NCBI GenBank assembly: GCA_947579665.1
Contig: OX388349.1
Location: forward strand, 71,614,841-71,678,840
Source of the DNA: Sympetrum striolatum
Taxonomy: Eukaryota > Arthropoda > Insecta > Odonata > Libellulidae
DNA length: 64,000 bases
Reading direction: 5' to 3'
The position numbers and the translations under genes were made by a program. The notes under the pieces are model-generated. The model was not told the origin of the DNA. It worked only from the letters and a program-made list of their open reading frames with translations, and ran no database searches. Below, in pieces: positions 63,601-64,000 of the stretch (its first letter is position 1; each line of letters starts with the position of its first letter).

Positions 63601-64000
63601 CGCGCACATTAGAATACATGTAAAATTAATAGGAACAGAAATGTGGCCCTAGAATCCGGAAAGCTAGCGACTTGGCTCTCCTTCCACGAAATCGGCGAGC
63701 GAAATTTCGTTGAGGCTCTAACCGATTTGATGAGAGCGGCTCCAAACACACTTCCTGCTCGACAAAGTAGTCCAGTCAAATTGAAAAATAAGTGAAAAGA
63801 GGGTGGCGGGGGGTTAAGAGTAGGAGGATGAATAATGCATTCGAGGCGCAGCCCATTAAAATGCTCTAAATGAGGAGCAGGGAAACATGCGAATGGTGCC
63901 ACTTCCGAGGAAATAAAAGACGTCGAACGATGCACATTCCGCAGAGGAAAAAGTTCGTAGAAGCGAGAAAAGACCATTAATGCAAATAAAGATGCCATTC
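63601..64000. other. Mixed-composition island at the window end
   Basis: A 129-codon minus frame (63609-63998) covers a purine-rich plus strand and gives an F/L/S/P-rich product without a motif. It begins at the window edge, so a longer frame beyond the edge cannot be excluded. Confidence 0.35.

Noticed and set aside
1..64000. Prokaryotic features (operons, CRISPR array, insertion sequences, phage genes)
   Set aside because: No coding density, no regularly spaced repeats and no bacterial gene families. The composition and the Penelope-like element indicate an animal genome.
1..64000. Spliceosomal RNA, 5S rRNA, let-7, miR-124 or other well-known conserved small RNAs
   Set aside because: I looked for their hallmark strings by eye on both strands and saw none. 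A covariance-model scan would be decisive.

Overview
This window looks like gene-poor nuclear DNA from an animal, most probably an arthropod. It is A+T-rich (about one third G+C by eye). No open frame is both long and protein-like enough to call a host gene. There are no operons, no Shine-Dalgarno-spaced genes, and no bacterial or phage features. The arthropod inference rests mainly on a degraded Penelope-like retroelement with a C-terminal GIY-YIG domain, plus tRNA-like short-repeat heads and a long AT microsatellite. The species cannot be narrowed from this sequence.

Layout: A+T-rich sequence with no visible content alternates with 0.3-1 kb islands richer in G+C and CpG. The islands lie near 2.3-2.8, 3.7-4.3, 5.5-6.0, 8.1-8.5, 10.7-11.1, 12.6-13.35, 14.9-15.3, 18.5-19.05, 20.2-20.8, 21.5-22.0, 22.85-23.4, 28.9-29.8, 31.0-31.7, 32.4-32.9, 33.5-34.0, 34.9-35.4, 36.5-36.9, 38.8-39.6, 40.3-41.3, 41.8-43.2, 47.0-47.7, 49.5-50.4, 52.4-53.1, 54.9-55.5, 58.5-59.35, 60.2-60.8 and 63.6-64.0 kb. 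Many are strongly purine- or pyrimidine-skewed, and this produces most of the longer but implausible open frames. A few (10.8, 12.6-13.3, 14.9-15.3, 33.6-33.95, 59.0-59.3 kb) contain clustered homeodomain-type TAAT cores, palindromes and small inverted repeats, so they are the best candidates for conserved regulatory DNA.

Identifiable elements: (1) a 5'-truncated, frameshifted Penelope-like element on the minus strand at 50671-51607, bounded by a perfect 12-bp direct repeat read as its target-site duplication; its 3' tail resembles a degenerate hammerhead ribozyme. (2) A near-identical 212-bp direct duplication at 32995-33438. (3) A 132-bp MITE-like hairpin with imperfect terminal inverted repeats at 28640-28771. 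(4) Three tRNA-like short-repeat heads near 9.1, 24.2 and 34.5 kb, two followed by a T-run that could stop RNA polymerase III. (5) An (AT)40 microsatellite at 13544-13624, a 3-unit minisatellite at 10202-10269, and several short tandem repeats.

I found no convincing new multi-gene system. The most informative observations are the complete record of the Penelope-like insertion (truncation, frameshift, duplicated target, ribozyme-like tail), the recent local duplication, and the candidate non-coding regulatory islands.
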